DNA of 64,000 nucleotides from contig NZ_CP102287.1 of NCBI RefSeq assembly GCF_025151385.1, positions 1,054,001 to 1,118,000 on the forward strand, written 5' to 3'. Below, piece after piece: positions 24,846-34,646 of this stretch; the first letter of the stretch is position 1, and each line of letters opens with the position of its first letter. The notes beneath the pieces are model-generated. The model was given only the letters and a program-made list of their open reading frames with translations, searched no databases and was not told where the DNA came from. The stretch is from Hoylesella buccalis ATCC 35310 (GTDB taxonomy: Bacteria > Bacteroidota > Bacteroidia > Bacteroidales > Bacteroidaceae). Both the position numbers and the translations under genes were made by a program.

Positions 24846-27800
24846 TTACCGTTTGATGATTCGAACACCATTAAAGTTGTTAACCTTGACAATATAGATG
24901 CCATTGGGCAGACGGCTCAAATCCATGTAATCGTCTAAGCCTTCAGCAACCAATGAGCCCGAAACACTGTAAACGCGTACAGACTTAATAGCCTCTGACG
25001 TTTCAATATGAATGCGTCCAGTTGTCGGATTCGGTGATATTCTCAATTGAGGTGCAGCTGCTACTTCGTTAATGCCAGTTGTTGCGTTGATAACGAGCGA
25101 TTTCTTTGCCGGAACCGTAGTTACATTCTTCTCGGAAGGTATAGAGAAAATCGATACGCCCTGATGACCAATCACCAAATTACCAGCATAATCGAATGCC
25201 ATTTGCTGAATGCCGCTACCCGTGAGTGAAGCCTTATACGAATATTTAGGGGTCAACGTAGGTACTCCGTCGTTCCATGTGATGTCAAAGAATTGGAGTA
25301 CGTTTGTACCATCATTGATCACCAACAACGAGTTATCTCTGTTGACGGCAAATCCTGCTTTAGCAGAACCATTCAACAGGGGTGCAAATTCTTGTGTACC
25401 TGAATTGAATACGATTTCACCATTATGATTAACGTAAATCAAAGATGGTACACCTTTCACGTTATTTCCGGCACCTCGGTACTGAGCTACCCAAACACCT
25501 CCGTCGAGTCCACCAACGAGATTACAGTTTCCATTGATTTCGTATCTGCCAACCTTGAAAATTTGACTTGGAGCTTTATCCCACGTTGATGCTATCGTAC
25601 CATCTTCGTTACCGATATTATAAACTCCGACATCCTTTCCAAAGTCTTCCAAGGAAACGAACAGCTTCGTATCAGCTCCAGTACCGTAAACACACAAACC
25701 TGGAGATGATGAACCGACATTAACGCCATTATTAACAAATAGACCGTCGCTATTGCGTTCGCCAACAAAGAATTGAGTGTATTCACCTTCAAGATCGGCA
25801 GGATTCATCAGATATACGCCGGAATGATCGTCACTCCAATCAGAGATATAGACAGTTCCCTTAGAATCAACACCCAAACGGTACTGTGAACCCCACTTGG
25901 CTTCTTTCCCTATATAAGGATTTTCATTGATACGTGTCCAATCAGGATTGTATGCATACATACCAATAGAATATGCATTGACATAGAAGCGACCGAAATA
26001 ATCGGATTCAGGTGAGTTGTCAACAGCCACAAATACGGTCTTTGGATATTGCATCGATGCATCATTCGAGGTTAAACGACTGATATTTGCAACCGCAGAA
26101 CCTGTTAACCTTACAGCCCAATTAAGCTTTTGGCCCGATTGCCCTGGCAATTGATCGGCTGCTAAGGTAATAGTATTGCTTCCTTGTTTAACATCAGGAA
26201 CGTCGGCAGTTCCAACTTCCTCGCCTGTTGCCGCATCAGTGAATACCAATTGTGCAGATTGCGCCTTGTCGTTTGAAGTGAAAGTGAACTTATATGAGTT
26301 GTCAGGCAACTGTTCGCCCTTCAAATCGTAAGCCATAATACGTTTAACGGCAGACTGTTCGATACCTTTCGTAGTAAATGTGGTAATCACATTGCCTACG
26401 ATGAGATACAAATTGATGTCTTGTCCATCAACACTTGATCCTGTACCCATATCGGTTGTTGCTGGAAGTGCTTCTGGCAATTCAGTATTTGTTTGAATGA
26501 GTTTGGCTTTATCAATACCGTCAGTAATATCGTAGAGACGCAAGCCGCCAACTTTTCCATCCGTAACAAATGGAGTTACCATCATAGAATGATGAGCATA
26601 CTTAAAGAATGAAACACCAGTTGCCGCCTGTCCTACTAAATTATCTTGATCGGAAAGCTGACCAAGTACTTCGCTATTGACGTTAACTGTTTTAGCTGGC
26701 TTGAACTCAACAGGCAGGAATTCGGTTCCGTCAATGACATATTGATCGTCTGCCAATGGTGAAACCTGAAGAAGAACTTCTAATCCTGTAGCCAATTTGT
26801 TAACTGGACTTGGAGCTGTTGATTTAATATCTTTTTCAGTAAACACCGTACTTGCAATCTGATTGTCAACAATGTTCAGATCGATGAAGCGCTTGATATG
26901 TTTATCACCCCAATAATTAGCGGCAGACATGAACACATGACAGTCGTTAGACGGACCGCTGACAGCCAGCGTACGGCCAACAATGGCATTATAATAGTTG
27001 GCTGAAGATTTGGTGGATACCCATACGGCGGGATCTGCATCAAAATCATCCCACTTATAAACGAAGATTTCTCCTCGGGTAGAGCCTTCTCTGACTTGGC
27101 CGTCATTAAATTGGCATTCCTCACTATTTACACCAACAAGCTTTCCATCAGCTGTGAAAGCGATATCGCTCAAACGCGATTTGAACCCATCATTATCAGG
27201 TTCGGCCGCTGCAATACCATTGATGCTGAGTTTTTTAACAAACTCGTTTGTCTTGTTATTGATCAGACTGATCACTGGCTCGCCATTATTGTTTGATAAG
27301 ATAATCGTAGAATCACCTCTAACAATGGCACGCTGCATTTTTCCAGTAATATCTTCATAGGCTTTCGAAGAATTGGAGAACTCTATTTTATCAGGAACGC
27401 CTATATAACTCTTTAAATTAGGTTCGGGATAGTTTTCATAAACAATTGCAGGTGGCACATAGCTTTCTGATTCAAGCAAAAGTTTGGCGTATGACGTCTG
27501 ATTAGCCTCAACTTTGATTGCTTTTTTATACTCTTCTGTCAGCTCTTTGTAACCATCTGCTTTTACAGAAAGTGTATAATCGCCAGGGGCAAGTCCTTCG
27601 AAAACAAAAACTCCGTTGTAGTTATTATCAACTTTGTAGGCTCCTACCTGATTTCCATCTTTCAAAAGGGTGACTTCTGCACCATTGAGTGGCAACCATT
27701 GATCGTTTGTATTTGGCGCATAGTTGAACAGTTGGTGAACGATTTTCTCGTGCATATCCTTCACTGTTCCCATGATATAACCTGTTTTTTCAGGTGTGAG

Positions 27801-28598
27801 GTTAAAGTAATCACACACGCCGCGTGCTACGCGTATACCTTCTTGTCCACAATAGTCAGGATTGAGGGCACGGTGACGAGCAGGCTGGTAAGTATGGAAA
27901 TAACCTTCGAGCAAGAAACCGGGAACACCATGACGAAGTACGCCCAGATAACCTTTTTTCCCTGTAACTGGACTAACCCAAGCTCCTCCATAGAATGTAG
28001 AGTCGCCTCGAATATTCATCTGGGTCTTGCTGTAATAGCTGTATATATCAATGTCGTTTGTGAAATGCGGTTCCCAACATGCTTTACACATATCATAACT
28101 TCCAGGTGACCAGTCGTTTCCTTTACCATCTTGTCCACGATAAAGGAACAAAGGATAGTTAGTAAGTGAGCCGTCTGCTGCTGCATTTGAGTGAATGGAG
28201 ATAAACATATCCATATTATTTGCTTCAACTTCAGCACATATTTCCGACAAATTACGATTGTATTTCTCTTCATCGGGTGCACCTTTCACATAAGGATAAG
28301 GCCCATTGAGGGTTCTGGAATAAAGAATATTCTCTTTTTTCACACCCATCTTTTCCAGCGTTTTACCCAACTTCAGGATTTTCCATAAGTTGGTGTTTGT
28401 TTCATAAAAGCCAAGCGTATCTGGACGACCTGTTTCTGGATTTGCCGGATACGGAATTGTTGCCATTGGCCTGTCATTAGGTCCCCAGCTGCCATGCCCC
28501 GCATTCAAATAAATACGAACATCATTGCCCCCGTTTCTTGCTTGAACGGCAACGAATGCAAAGAGCAATGATAATGTGAGTAAAATATATTTCTTCAT
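24846..28598 (-). CDS. T9SS-sorted N-acetylmuramoyl-L-alanine amidase (Amidase_3), multidomain
   Basis: This 1250-aa secreted protein has a signal peptide (LLTLSLLFAFVAVQA) and an Amidase_3 zinc domain at about 25-270. Zinc ligands are in LNAGHGSWG and FYETNTN and the second His in FISIHSNAA; the catalytic Glu is in FLLEGYFH. This class cuts the bond between MurNAc and the stem peptide. A carboxypeptidase-like beta module (about 275-365: PLNGAEVTLLKDGN...FVFEGLAPGDYTLSVKADGY) follows, then a DUF4623-like/propeller region (about 385-1150) and a T9SS type-A sorting domain (about 1175-1250, SPNPTTGRIHIETSE). It should be cell-surface bound. It is the last gene of the PUL, 11 bp after the propeller gene. 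Confidence 0.9.
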   Translation of the reverse strand: MKKYILLTLSLLFAFVAVQARNGGNDVRIYLNAGHGSWGPNDRPMATIPYPANPETGRPDTLGFYETNTNLWKILKLGKTLEKMGVKKENILYSRTLNGPYPYVKGAPDEEKYNRNLSEICAEVEANNMDMFISIHSNAAADGSLTNYPLFLYRGQDGKGNDWSPGSYDMCKACWEPHFTNDIDIYSYYSKTQMNIRGDSTFYGGAWVSPVTGKKGYLGVLRHGVPGFLLEGYFHTYQPARHRALNPDYCGQEGIRVARGVCDYFNLTPEKTGYIMGTVKDMHEKIVHQLFNYAPNTNDQWLPLNGAEVTLLKDGNQVGAYKVDNNYNGVFVFEGLAPGDYTLSVKADGYKELTEEYKKAIKVEANQTSYAKLLLESESYVPPAIVYENYPEPNLKSYIGVPDKIEFSNSSKAYEDITGKMQRAIVRGDSTIILSNNNGEPVISLINNKTNEFVKKLSINGIAAAEPDNDGFKSRLSDIAFTADGKLVGVNSEECQFNDGQVREGSTRGEIFVYKWDDFDADPAVWVSTKSSANYYNAIVGRTLAVSGPSNDCHVFMSAANYWGDKHIKRFIDLNIVDNQIASTVFTEKDIKSTAPSPVNKLATGLEVLLQVSPLADDQYVIDGTEFLPVEFKPAKTVNVNSEVLGQLSDQDNLVGQAATGVSFFKYAHHSMMVTPFVTDGKVGGLRLYDITDGIDKAKLIQTNTELPEALPATTDMGTGSSVDGQDINLYLIVGNVITTFTTKGIEQSAVKRIMAYDLKGEQLPDNSYKFTFTSNDKAQSAQLVFTDAATGEEVGTADVPDVKQGSNTITLAADQLPGQSGQKLNWAVRLTGSAVANISRLTSNDASMQYPKTVFVAVDNSPESDYFGRFYVNAYSIGMYAYNPDWTRINENPYIGKEAKWGSQYRLGVDSKGTVYISDWSDDHSGVYLMNPADLEGEYTQFFVGERNSDGLFVNNGVNVGSSSPGLCVYGTGADTKLFVSLEDFGKDVGVYNIGNEDGTIASTWDKAPSQIFKVGRYEINGNCNLVGGLDGGVWVAQYRGAGNNVKGVPSLIYVNHNGEIVFNSGTQEFAPLLNGSAKAGFAVNRDNSLLVINDGTNVLQFFDITWNDGVPTLTPKYSYKASLTGSGIQQMAFDYAGNLVIGHQGVSIFSIPSEKNVTTVPAKKSLVINATTGINEVAAAPQLRISPNPTTGRIHIETSEAIKSVRVYSVSGSLVAEGLDDYMDLSRLPNGIYIVKVNNFNGVRIIKR

Positions 28599-28609
28599 AG
28601 CATTGTACT

Positions 28610-29533
28610 TTATCTATTGTTAATGTTAATGTCAATCATGTATGCCTCACCAGCAGGAGTAGAGAAGACGATTTTATCGCCTTTCAACGTTGCATAGGGG
28701 TACATGGCGATTACAGAATCATTAGTTAAGACTTGCTCTTGTCCGCTTAATGATTTGGCTACGATAGAAGAGGCATAAACATACTCACCATCATCTTGAT
28801 CGTTCATACCAATTATAACATCGTTGTTGTACCAACGAGGAGCACGCAGTGTACCCAGAGATTTGAGATTTGAACCATTCATGTCGCAAACAAAGGCACC
28901 AACGCCACAAACATAGTAGAGGGCTTTGGTTCCATCAGGCGAAACAGAAGGCCAAATGTAGCTGAATTGCTTTCCATTGGGCGAGAAAACTTGTGTCTTT
29001 CCGCCTTTAGTAATCAGTAATTGACGATTTTTGATGGACAACGTAGGCATCTCAAAGCGCTTGATGGCATTGGGTTGTAGACGAGTTAGCTTTTGTTTGT
29101 TGTCTTTGACAACCGAAACAGTTGCTCCACCAATTGAATAACCTTGCAGGTTGCGCGACGGTTTCACAAGCTGTTGCGTCTTACCTGTAGATAAATCAAT
29201 AGCGTTCAAACTCACACGACGCAAATTATTCTTGGAATAACTACTCTCAGGATAAAGAATTTGTTTTCCATCATTGGAAATTTTAACGTTAAATCCTGTT
29301 CCTTTTCCTGATGTCAATTCCTGAGTTTTCCCTGTACTTAAATCGAACTTTACAAGACCGTTGTTGGAAGCTGTAGACAAAAGGATATAATCTCCCACAG
29401 GACTTAGCCCGACAACTGTTTTTGTAGGCCCATTAGGAAGGTCGATCTTCTTCATCGATCCTACCTTCAACACCTGCGCTTGCCCGATGAAGGGTAGACA
29501 GATGATACAAATTAGTAGCATTTTTCTTTTCAT
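28610..29533 (-). CDS. Secreted TolB/PD40-type beta-propeller protein
   Basis: The protein has 307 aa with a signal peptide (MKRKMLLICIICLPFIGQAQ). The rest is built of repeats of the PD40/TolB kind: SPVGDYILLSTASNNGLVKFD, SNDGKQILYPES, SPNGKQFSYIWPSVSPDGTKALYY. It has no catalytic motif and may bind muropeptides or help the amidase. The ATG at 29533 is preferred over one at 29557 because it begins the signal peptide. It lies in the PUL between the GHL10 lipoprotein and the amidase. Confidence 0.8.
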   Translation of the reverse strand: MKRKMLLICIICLPFIGQAQVLKVGSMKKIDLPNGPTKTVVGLSPVGDYILLSTASNNGLVKFDLSTGKTQELTSGKGTGFNVKISNDGKQILYPESSYSKNNLRRVSLNAIDLSTGKTQQLVKPSRNLQGYSIGGATVSVVKDNKQKLTRLQPNAIKRFEMPTLSIKNRQLLITKGGKTQVFSPNGKQFSYIWPSVSPDGTKALYYVCGVGAFVCDMNGSNLKSLGTLRAPRWYNNDVIIGMNDQDDGEYVYASSIVAKSLSGQEQVLTNDSVIAMYPYATLKGDKIVFSTPAGEAYMIDININNR

Positions 29534-29610
29534 AATAGACAGATAATAGTTAAACAATAGAAATCAAAATCAATGGTACGTTGTTCATTTTATGACCATT
29601 GGTTGTTATC

Positions 29611-29700
29611 TTTTAGAATGAAATATATAGATGAAAACAGATTTTTGTCGACAGTCTAAACTACCTTCCTCTTTTTATCATCTATATATTCCATCTAAAA
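29611..29700. repeat. Long imperfect inverted repeat inside the PUL
   Basis: TTTTAGAATGAAATATATAG (29611-29634 arm) pairs with the complement at 29678-29700, giving a stem of about 23 bp with a 43-bp loop. It sits in the only large gap (293 bp) of the PUL, so it could process the transcript or reduce read-through into the propeller and amidase genes. Confidence 0.6.
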
Positions 29701-29826
29701 AAACATTACTTTAGCATTAGATTTCAATGGAAGCAATCGAGCTGTTGACATCAAAATGCCGAATCCTTTATCCTGCATTTCTGCCAGACAGTTCGATTCA
29801 TTCCACCTTATTAAATATGGCCCCGC

Positions 29827-31299
29827 TTAGTTTCCATATTTTATCAAATCGGAAATTTTGCTTTCAGCGTTGTTTTTTTCATTGACGGCTGTCACAAAAT
29901 AGGTTCCTAGTCGCGACAATTTTACATTGTTATCCTTCGTCGTTGCTACCAGTTTTGCCATTCGTTTTGATCCTGTACTCAAATAAACGGCATAATAGCA
30001 ACCCGAAACAGCATCCCAATGAAGAATGTCATTCATTATTTTGAGATTCTTTGGTGCATTGGGCAAAGTGGGGTTTTCTACCAGCAAGTACGGCATTACT
30101 ACCGGCTCTTTGTAACGCTGCTTGATGGCACTCATGATGTTTACAGGATTCGAAAAGAGATATTTAGCACTATAGAGAAGCCCACCCATCACTTTAGGAT
30201 TTTCATCCGCAAGACGCATCTGCTTAGTCAGCTCAGAAGAGTTCATGTAAGCGGAGCCTTGCTTGCTGTCTCCAAACTTATATATTCCATATCCAATCAC
30301 TAATTTAGACTTAGTAATCATATTACTCCAGCGAGCCAATCCCTTATCAAAATTATAGATTGAACTACCTGTATGGAAATATAGTTGAGGGATAATCACG
30401 TCTACCCAACCTTCTTTTGACCATTTTGCAACATCAGCAAACATCAAGTTCATGTTATTCTCAATGTTCCCTCCAGGACCAATGGAAAACACCAAGTTTG
30501 GATTGGTATTTTTGATCATGTCATGAAGGTTTTTCACAACCTTATTGACGTTATCTCTACGAAATTCTTCAATCGTATTAAAAGTCCGACCGTACGTTGC
30601 ATATTCGTTTTGGTCGTTCATGCCTTCTCCGCTTGAAAGATACGGGTAGAAATAATCGTCCATGTGAACGCCGTCAACGTTGTATTTGGTAATCAGTTCC
30701 TTGACAATATTCACGATACGATCCTGAGCTGCAGGGAGAGCGGGATTATAAATGCGAATTTTGTTATAGTCTTTCACAAGATTTGCAGGAATCTTCGAAT
30801 CTAACTTAGGAAAAGATGTATCACTGCCTGTACGTGTCGATATGCGATAAGGATTGATCCATGCATGAAAAGCAATGTTTCGCTTATGCGCTTCGTCAAT
30901 TAAGAATCTCAAAATATCATACCCAGGATCAACACCTGCCTTTCCGGTGATGCTCTTACTCCATGGTTCATATTGTGAATTGTAGTACGCATCAGCCATT
31001 CCTCTTACTTGGAAGAATACAACATTGATATTGTTGTCCTTAAAAAGGTCCAAATATTTCAAGTATAATTCTTTCTGGGAAACCTGATCATATTTCCCCA
31101 TAGGCCAATCCAGTCCCCAAACCGTTGCCATCCATACACCTCTCAGTTCCTTTCGTGGAACAATAGGTTGCTCTGCAGTCGGTCCCGAAGGTGTAGGAGG
31201 CGGGGTTTTGCCCTTGTTGTGATCGTCTCTCTCTTCGTTACACGAAAAGAGAAACATCACAATAAAGGCAAAAAATATAAATCTATTTATTCTTTTCAT
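29827..31299 (-). CDS. GHL10-family lipoprotein, putative denuded-glycan hydrolase
   Basis: The protein is 490 aa with a lipoprotein signal (FAFIVMFLFSC, Cys20), a Pro-rich linker and a GHL10 domain at about 50-370. Motifs are KELRGVWMATVWGLDWP, VVFFQVRGMADAYYNSQYEPW, HAWINPYRISTR, VDGVHMDDYFYPYL (acidic pair), SIGPGG and VIIPQLYFHTG. A C-terminal fibronectin-like part ends the protein. E. coli DigH, of the same family, cleaves murein glycan freed of peptides; the neighbouring amidase would create that substrate. The lipid anchor and PUL position point to the outer-membrane surface. Confidence 0.88.
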   Translation of the reverse strand: MKRINRFIFFAFIVMFLFSCNEERDDHNKGKTPPPTPSGPTAEQPIVPRKELRGVWMATVWGLDWPMGKYDQVSQKELYLKYLDLFKDNNINVVFFQVRGMADAYYNSQYEPWSKSITGKAGVDPGYDILRFLIDEAHKRNIAFHAWINPYRISTRTGSDTSFPKLDSKIPANLVKDYNKIRIYNPALPAAQDRIVNIVKELITKYNVDGVHMDDYFYPYLSSGEGMNDQNEYATYGRTFNTIEEFRRDNVNKVVKNLHDMIKNTNPNLVFSIGPGGNIENNMNLMFADVAKWSKEGWVDVIIPQLYFHTGSSIYNFDKGLARWSNMITKSKLVIGYGIYKFGDSKQGSAYMNSSELTKQMRLADENPKVMGGLLYSAKYLFSNPVNIMSAIKQRYKEPVVMPYLLVENPTLPNAPKNLKIMNDILHWDAVSGCYYAVYLSTGSKRMAKLVATTKDNNVKLSRLGTYFVTAVNEKNNAESKISDLIKYGN

Positions 31300-31319
31300 T
31301 TCTATCTGGTCGTAATATA

Positions 31320-32741
31320 TTAATCGTCCTCAGCTACTTTTACTGGGAATTCGCTGATAACAAATCCAGAATTGGCTCGAGAAGCAAATATATACAGTTT
31401 GGCATCTTTGCCATTCGCATCTTTTTCGATATAGTAATTTGTGTGTGTGCCAGGAGCACCATTACCAGAACCGCCGAGTATAAATGAATACACTGGATTG
31501 TGATTATCGCCCTTATCAAATATCTCTAACGCTTCCTTAACAGTATTGCCTTTTGAAATATCGTAGACGGATAATGTCGGTGTTGCTTTAGTTGAACCTC
31601 CCAAACCAGCTGTACAGGTAATCAAATAGCGTGATTTGTTAAACGTAAAGATGCGAGGCGCAATCGACTCTAGTGGGAAGTTATCTTTCTTCATCGAGTA
31701 ATTAACGGTCAAATTGGCATCGGTCAACATAATCGGAGTACGAATACCAGCCCACAGATAGTCAGAAGAATTCTCAATTCTATGGATGCTGTTAAAGGTA
31801 GTCACATCCATTTTGTGAGGAATCACCATAGGATCGCTGATAGTCTTGAAATTCTTAACGGTAAATCGAAGAACTTCTTTGGCCCCATTGTCTGGGAAGA
31901 AAATGTATCCGTTACCGCTTTCATCAAGATTCAATGTCATCGCATCACCATGACGGTTACCAGCACCCTCGATTTTTCCAACATTAATATCTGCTATCAA
32001 CTCTGGTGCAGAGGTCGGAGTTTCATAATAGTAAATCTTAAGTGGTGAAGCATGACCGCCTGAAAGCGACGCGAGATAGATGTGTCCACCCGATAGAGCA
32101 CCTGTGTTGTAGGGGAATGTTCCACCTGATACACCTGTTAAATCCAATTTAATTGGATTGATTTTTCCTTCCTTCAAGTCAGACAGTTTCAACAAATGGG
32201 GCTTCGTTTCACTCCTTGTGACAACCAACACATGCTCTCCGTCAAAGTCGGCACAGCGCGTTAACAAAGATTTATAGCTGTCGTAAACTTTATCTCCAGA
32301 GAAGTTGTAAACGGAAGGCTTATCAAAGTCTGCACCAAACACAGGAATCTTCTTTCTTATCTTCATGAAATAATCTTTGTAGCGCTTTTGATTCATCACC
32401 CTGAGGATAAGCGTTTTATAGGCATCAGCCTCATCCATAGAGAAATCAAATACAGAATCTTTAAGATGTGCTCCTTGTGATAAAGTTGCTTCTACCCGCA
32501 AAGCAGAAAAGTTTGATTCTACTTCAAGCCTCGGGAAATTAATCATCTTATTTTCTTCATCTATCGTTCCTTCGACCACTCTGTTTCCATCAGGTCCGGC
32601 ATTCAAGATTTTGATGGCAAGCAATTCGGTTTCATAAGGATCTACCGTACTTGCCGGATAGTCATCGTCACAAGCTGTAAAAACATAACAGCAAAGCAAC
32701 GCAACGACTATCAGTCCTAGATTATTAATATGTTTCGTCAT
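31320..32741 (-). CDS. PUL surface lipoprotein (DUF4623-like), probable glycan-binding protein
   Basis: This 473-aa lipoprotein (leader VALLCCYVFTAC, Cys24) occupies the SusE position after SusD. Residues about 35-125 form a DUF5018-like N-terminal module (ELLAIKILNAGPDGNRVVEG...YKDYFMKIRK). The rest (about 130-473) resembles DUF4623, a propeller-like domain with repeated strand-turn blocks (GGTFPYNTGALSGGHIYLAS, ESGNGYIFFPDNGAKEVLRF). Binding of the imported glycan is inferred from position. It lies 31 bp after susD and 20 bp before the GHL10 gene. Confidence 0.75.
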   Translation of the reverse strand: MTKHINNLGLIVVALLCCYVFTACDDDYPASTVDPYETELLAIKILNAGPDGNRVVEGTIDEENKMINFPRLEVESNFSALRVEATLSQGAHLKDSVFDFSMDEADAYKTLILRVMNQKRYKDYFMKIRKKIPVFGADFDKPSVYNFSGDKVYDSYKSLLTRCADFDGEHVLVVTRSETKPHLLKLSDLKEGKINPIKLDLTGVSGGTFPYNTGALSGGHIYLASLSGGHASPLKIYYYETPTSAPELIADINVGKIEGAGNRHGDAMTLNLDESGNGYIFFPDNGAKEVLRFTVKNFKTISDPMVIPHKMDVTTFNSIHRIENSSDYLWAGIRTPIMLTDANLTVNYSMKKDNFPLESIAPRIFTFNKSRYLITCTAGLGGSTKATPTLSVYDISKGNTVKEALEIFDKGDNHNPVYSFILGGSGNGAPGTHTNYYIEKDANGKDAKLYIFASRANSGFVISEFPVKVAEDD

Positions 32742-32772
32742 AGTTTCTTATTTTATTAAAATACATAAAATG

Positions 32773-34635
32773 TTAGTTCGCTGTTGATGGCCAGCCTTCA
32801 GTTTGTGTCAGCTGATAGCCTTTGTTTTTATAATCAACGATCTGGTTGGTGCCAATTGGGGCAAGATACGGATTCACATTTGGAAGATCCAGGAATGGGA
32901 ATCGTGGTAAATTCTCTAATGGATAGAAGAATCCTACCATCTCTGCACCGTTAGTTCCATCAAAAGTCACCTTTTTACCATTGGCTTTCACCACGCGGAT
33001 TTTCTTGGCATTGGCGGGTTTCAATTGATCTTTCGCTTCCTTAGGGAAGTTAACCCAAGTACCTATCAATAAATCTTCGTTGGCCTCAGTGTCCATGTAA
33101 TTGAGTTTTCCCCAACGACGAAGATCAATAATTCTGGCATACTCAAATGCAAGTTCCATTCTGCGTTCGCGACGGATTTCCCACAACAACGGCGAAACCG
33201 ATTTATCCCTGTTCGGATCTTGGTTGAGATTGGTTAACTGCATCGGGGCTGTTTTCTTTACACCTTTTGCAATAGCTTCTTCAGCCAAAGGACGATTGCG
33301 AATCTTATTAATAGAAATATCGATGTCGCTTTGCATTACTGCGGGACCGCCCACTGTAGCATATTCTGCTTTTGCTTCAATCCAGTTCAACAAAACTTCA
33401 GCATATCTCATCACAGGGTAAGCTGTAACATTCTTTTCTCCCTGAAACTCTGCGGTTGGGGTTCCACCAGTTTTCAGGTAATCCAAGGCTTGGCGTGGAA
33501 TAAATTTAGTAATATATAGATAAGAACTTTTAGACATCGGGGTTGGAGTATCAAAGAACGATGCTTCAAAGCGCGAGTCACGAGTCTTTATCATATTCTC
33601 CATAGAGAAATCTTTGGCATTTTTAATATCAGAAGACTGATAATCCTTGCCGTCTGTACAAATAAACGCCTTGATTAAATCCAAGTTTGGTCCTACATCC
33701 GTAGGAGAGTTCATGTTACATTTCGAGGCAACACAATGCGTGATGCCCTGACCGGGATCATATCGTCTGTAAAGTATGCAATCTTTGGTCTTAGCAAGAT
33801 CTGTAGATCCGAATAAAGAACGGAAATCCAGTTCGATGTCATACTTTCCGCTATTGATGACCATGTCACCAGCTTCTATAGCCAATTGGAAAAATTTGCT
33901 TGCTCTTTCGTCATTGTGATAGTAATACTTCTGCCAACTGCCTTCAAAAAGTGCCCATCTTGACACAAACGAAGCAACAACATAACGATTTACGTACATT
34001 TCTCCGTCATTCAGTCGCACATTTTGCATGGCATAAACAAAATCATTGTAAACAGAATCCATCACTTCATTGCGTGGTGTGCGGTCTTTATACAATGCAT
34101 CGTAATCAGTATTCTTGACTTCATGGTTATAATAAGGCACATCACCAAACACATTCACCAATCGTGCATATTCTAACCCTCTAAAAAAGCGAGCTACTCC
34201 CATCCAATGATTGTACGCATTAGCAGACAGCACGCTTCCCATATCTCTTTCTAGACGATCAATCATCACATTAGACTTGCGAATCCAGGAAAAATTCCAT
34301 GTTGGACCTGCAAAATCACTTTTCCACATGAGCCCCAAAGACGTACTACCTATCGAAGTAGGAACTACACGGTTAAACTGAGGCTGCGTCGAAAGACTGA
34401 CAACATCATCGTTAAAATTATAATTTGTTGGTGTATATGCTACGTCAGAATATTTCAAACCATACCCGACAAAGAAATACGAGTAAAATGAATTGGCATA
34501 CAAACGAACCTTTTGTTCGTTGTTCCAGTAGGTATCATCTTCGGCTGTTGTTATCGAAGGACGATCCAATATGTCGTTGCAACTCGCAAAGATTGCAGCA
34601 CATATAATGAATAATAAAAATTTATATCGTCTCAT
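32773..34635 (-). CDS. SusD-like outer-membrane lipoprotein
   Basis: This 620-aa protein has a lipoprotein signal (LLFIICAAIFASC, Cys18) and the SusD fold: the RagB/SusD N-terminal motif NDILDRPSITTAEDDTYWNN, TPR-like helices (WMGVARFFRGLEYARLVNVFGDVPYY) and the C-terminal SusD block (LLWEIRRERRMELAFEYARIIDLRRWGKL). SusD proteins cap the SusC channel and bind the glycan outside the cell. The ATG at 34635 starts the lipoprotein leader; one at 34671 overlaps susC and is unlikely. It lies 11 bp downstream of susC. Confidence 0.95.
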   Translation of the reverse strand: MRRYKFLLFIICAAIFASCNDILDRPSITTAEDDTYWNNEQKVRLYANSFYSYFFVGYGLKYSDVAYTPTNYNFNDDVVSLSTQPQFNRVVPTSIGSTSLGLMWKSDFAGPTWNFSWIRKSNVMIDRLERDMGSVLSANAYNHWMGVARFFRGLEYARLVNVFGDVPYYNHEVKNTDYDALYKDRTPRNEVMDSVYNDFVYAMQNVRLNDGEMYVNRYVVASFVSRWALFEGSWQKYYYHNDERASKFFQLAIEAGDMVINSGKYDIELDFRSLFGSTDLAKTKDCILYRRYDPGQGITHCVASKCNMNSPTDVGPNLDLIKAFICTDGKDYQSSDIKNAKDFSMENMIKTRDSRFEASFFDTPTPMSKSSYLYITKFIPRQALDYLKTGGTPTAEFQGEKNVTAYPVMRYAEVLLNWIEAKAEYATVGGPAVMQSDIDISINKIRNRPLAEEAIAKGVKKTAPMQLTNLNQDPNRDKSVSPLLWEIRRERRMELAFEYARIIDLRRWGKLNYMDTEANEDLLIGTWVNFPKEAKDQLKPANAKKIRVVKANGKKVTFDGTNGAEMVGFFYPLENLPRFPFLDLPNVNPYLAPIGTNQIVDYKNKGYQLTQTEGWPSTAN

Positions 34636-34646
34636 AATTTCTTTAA

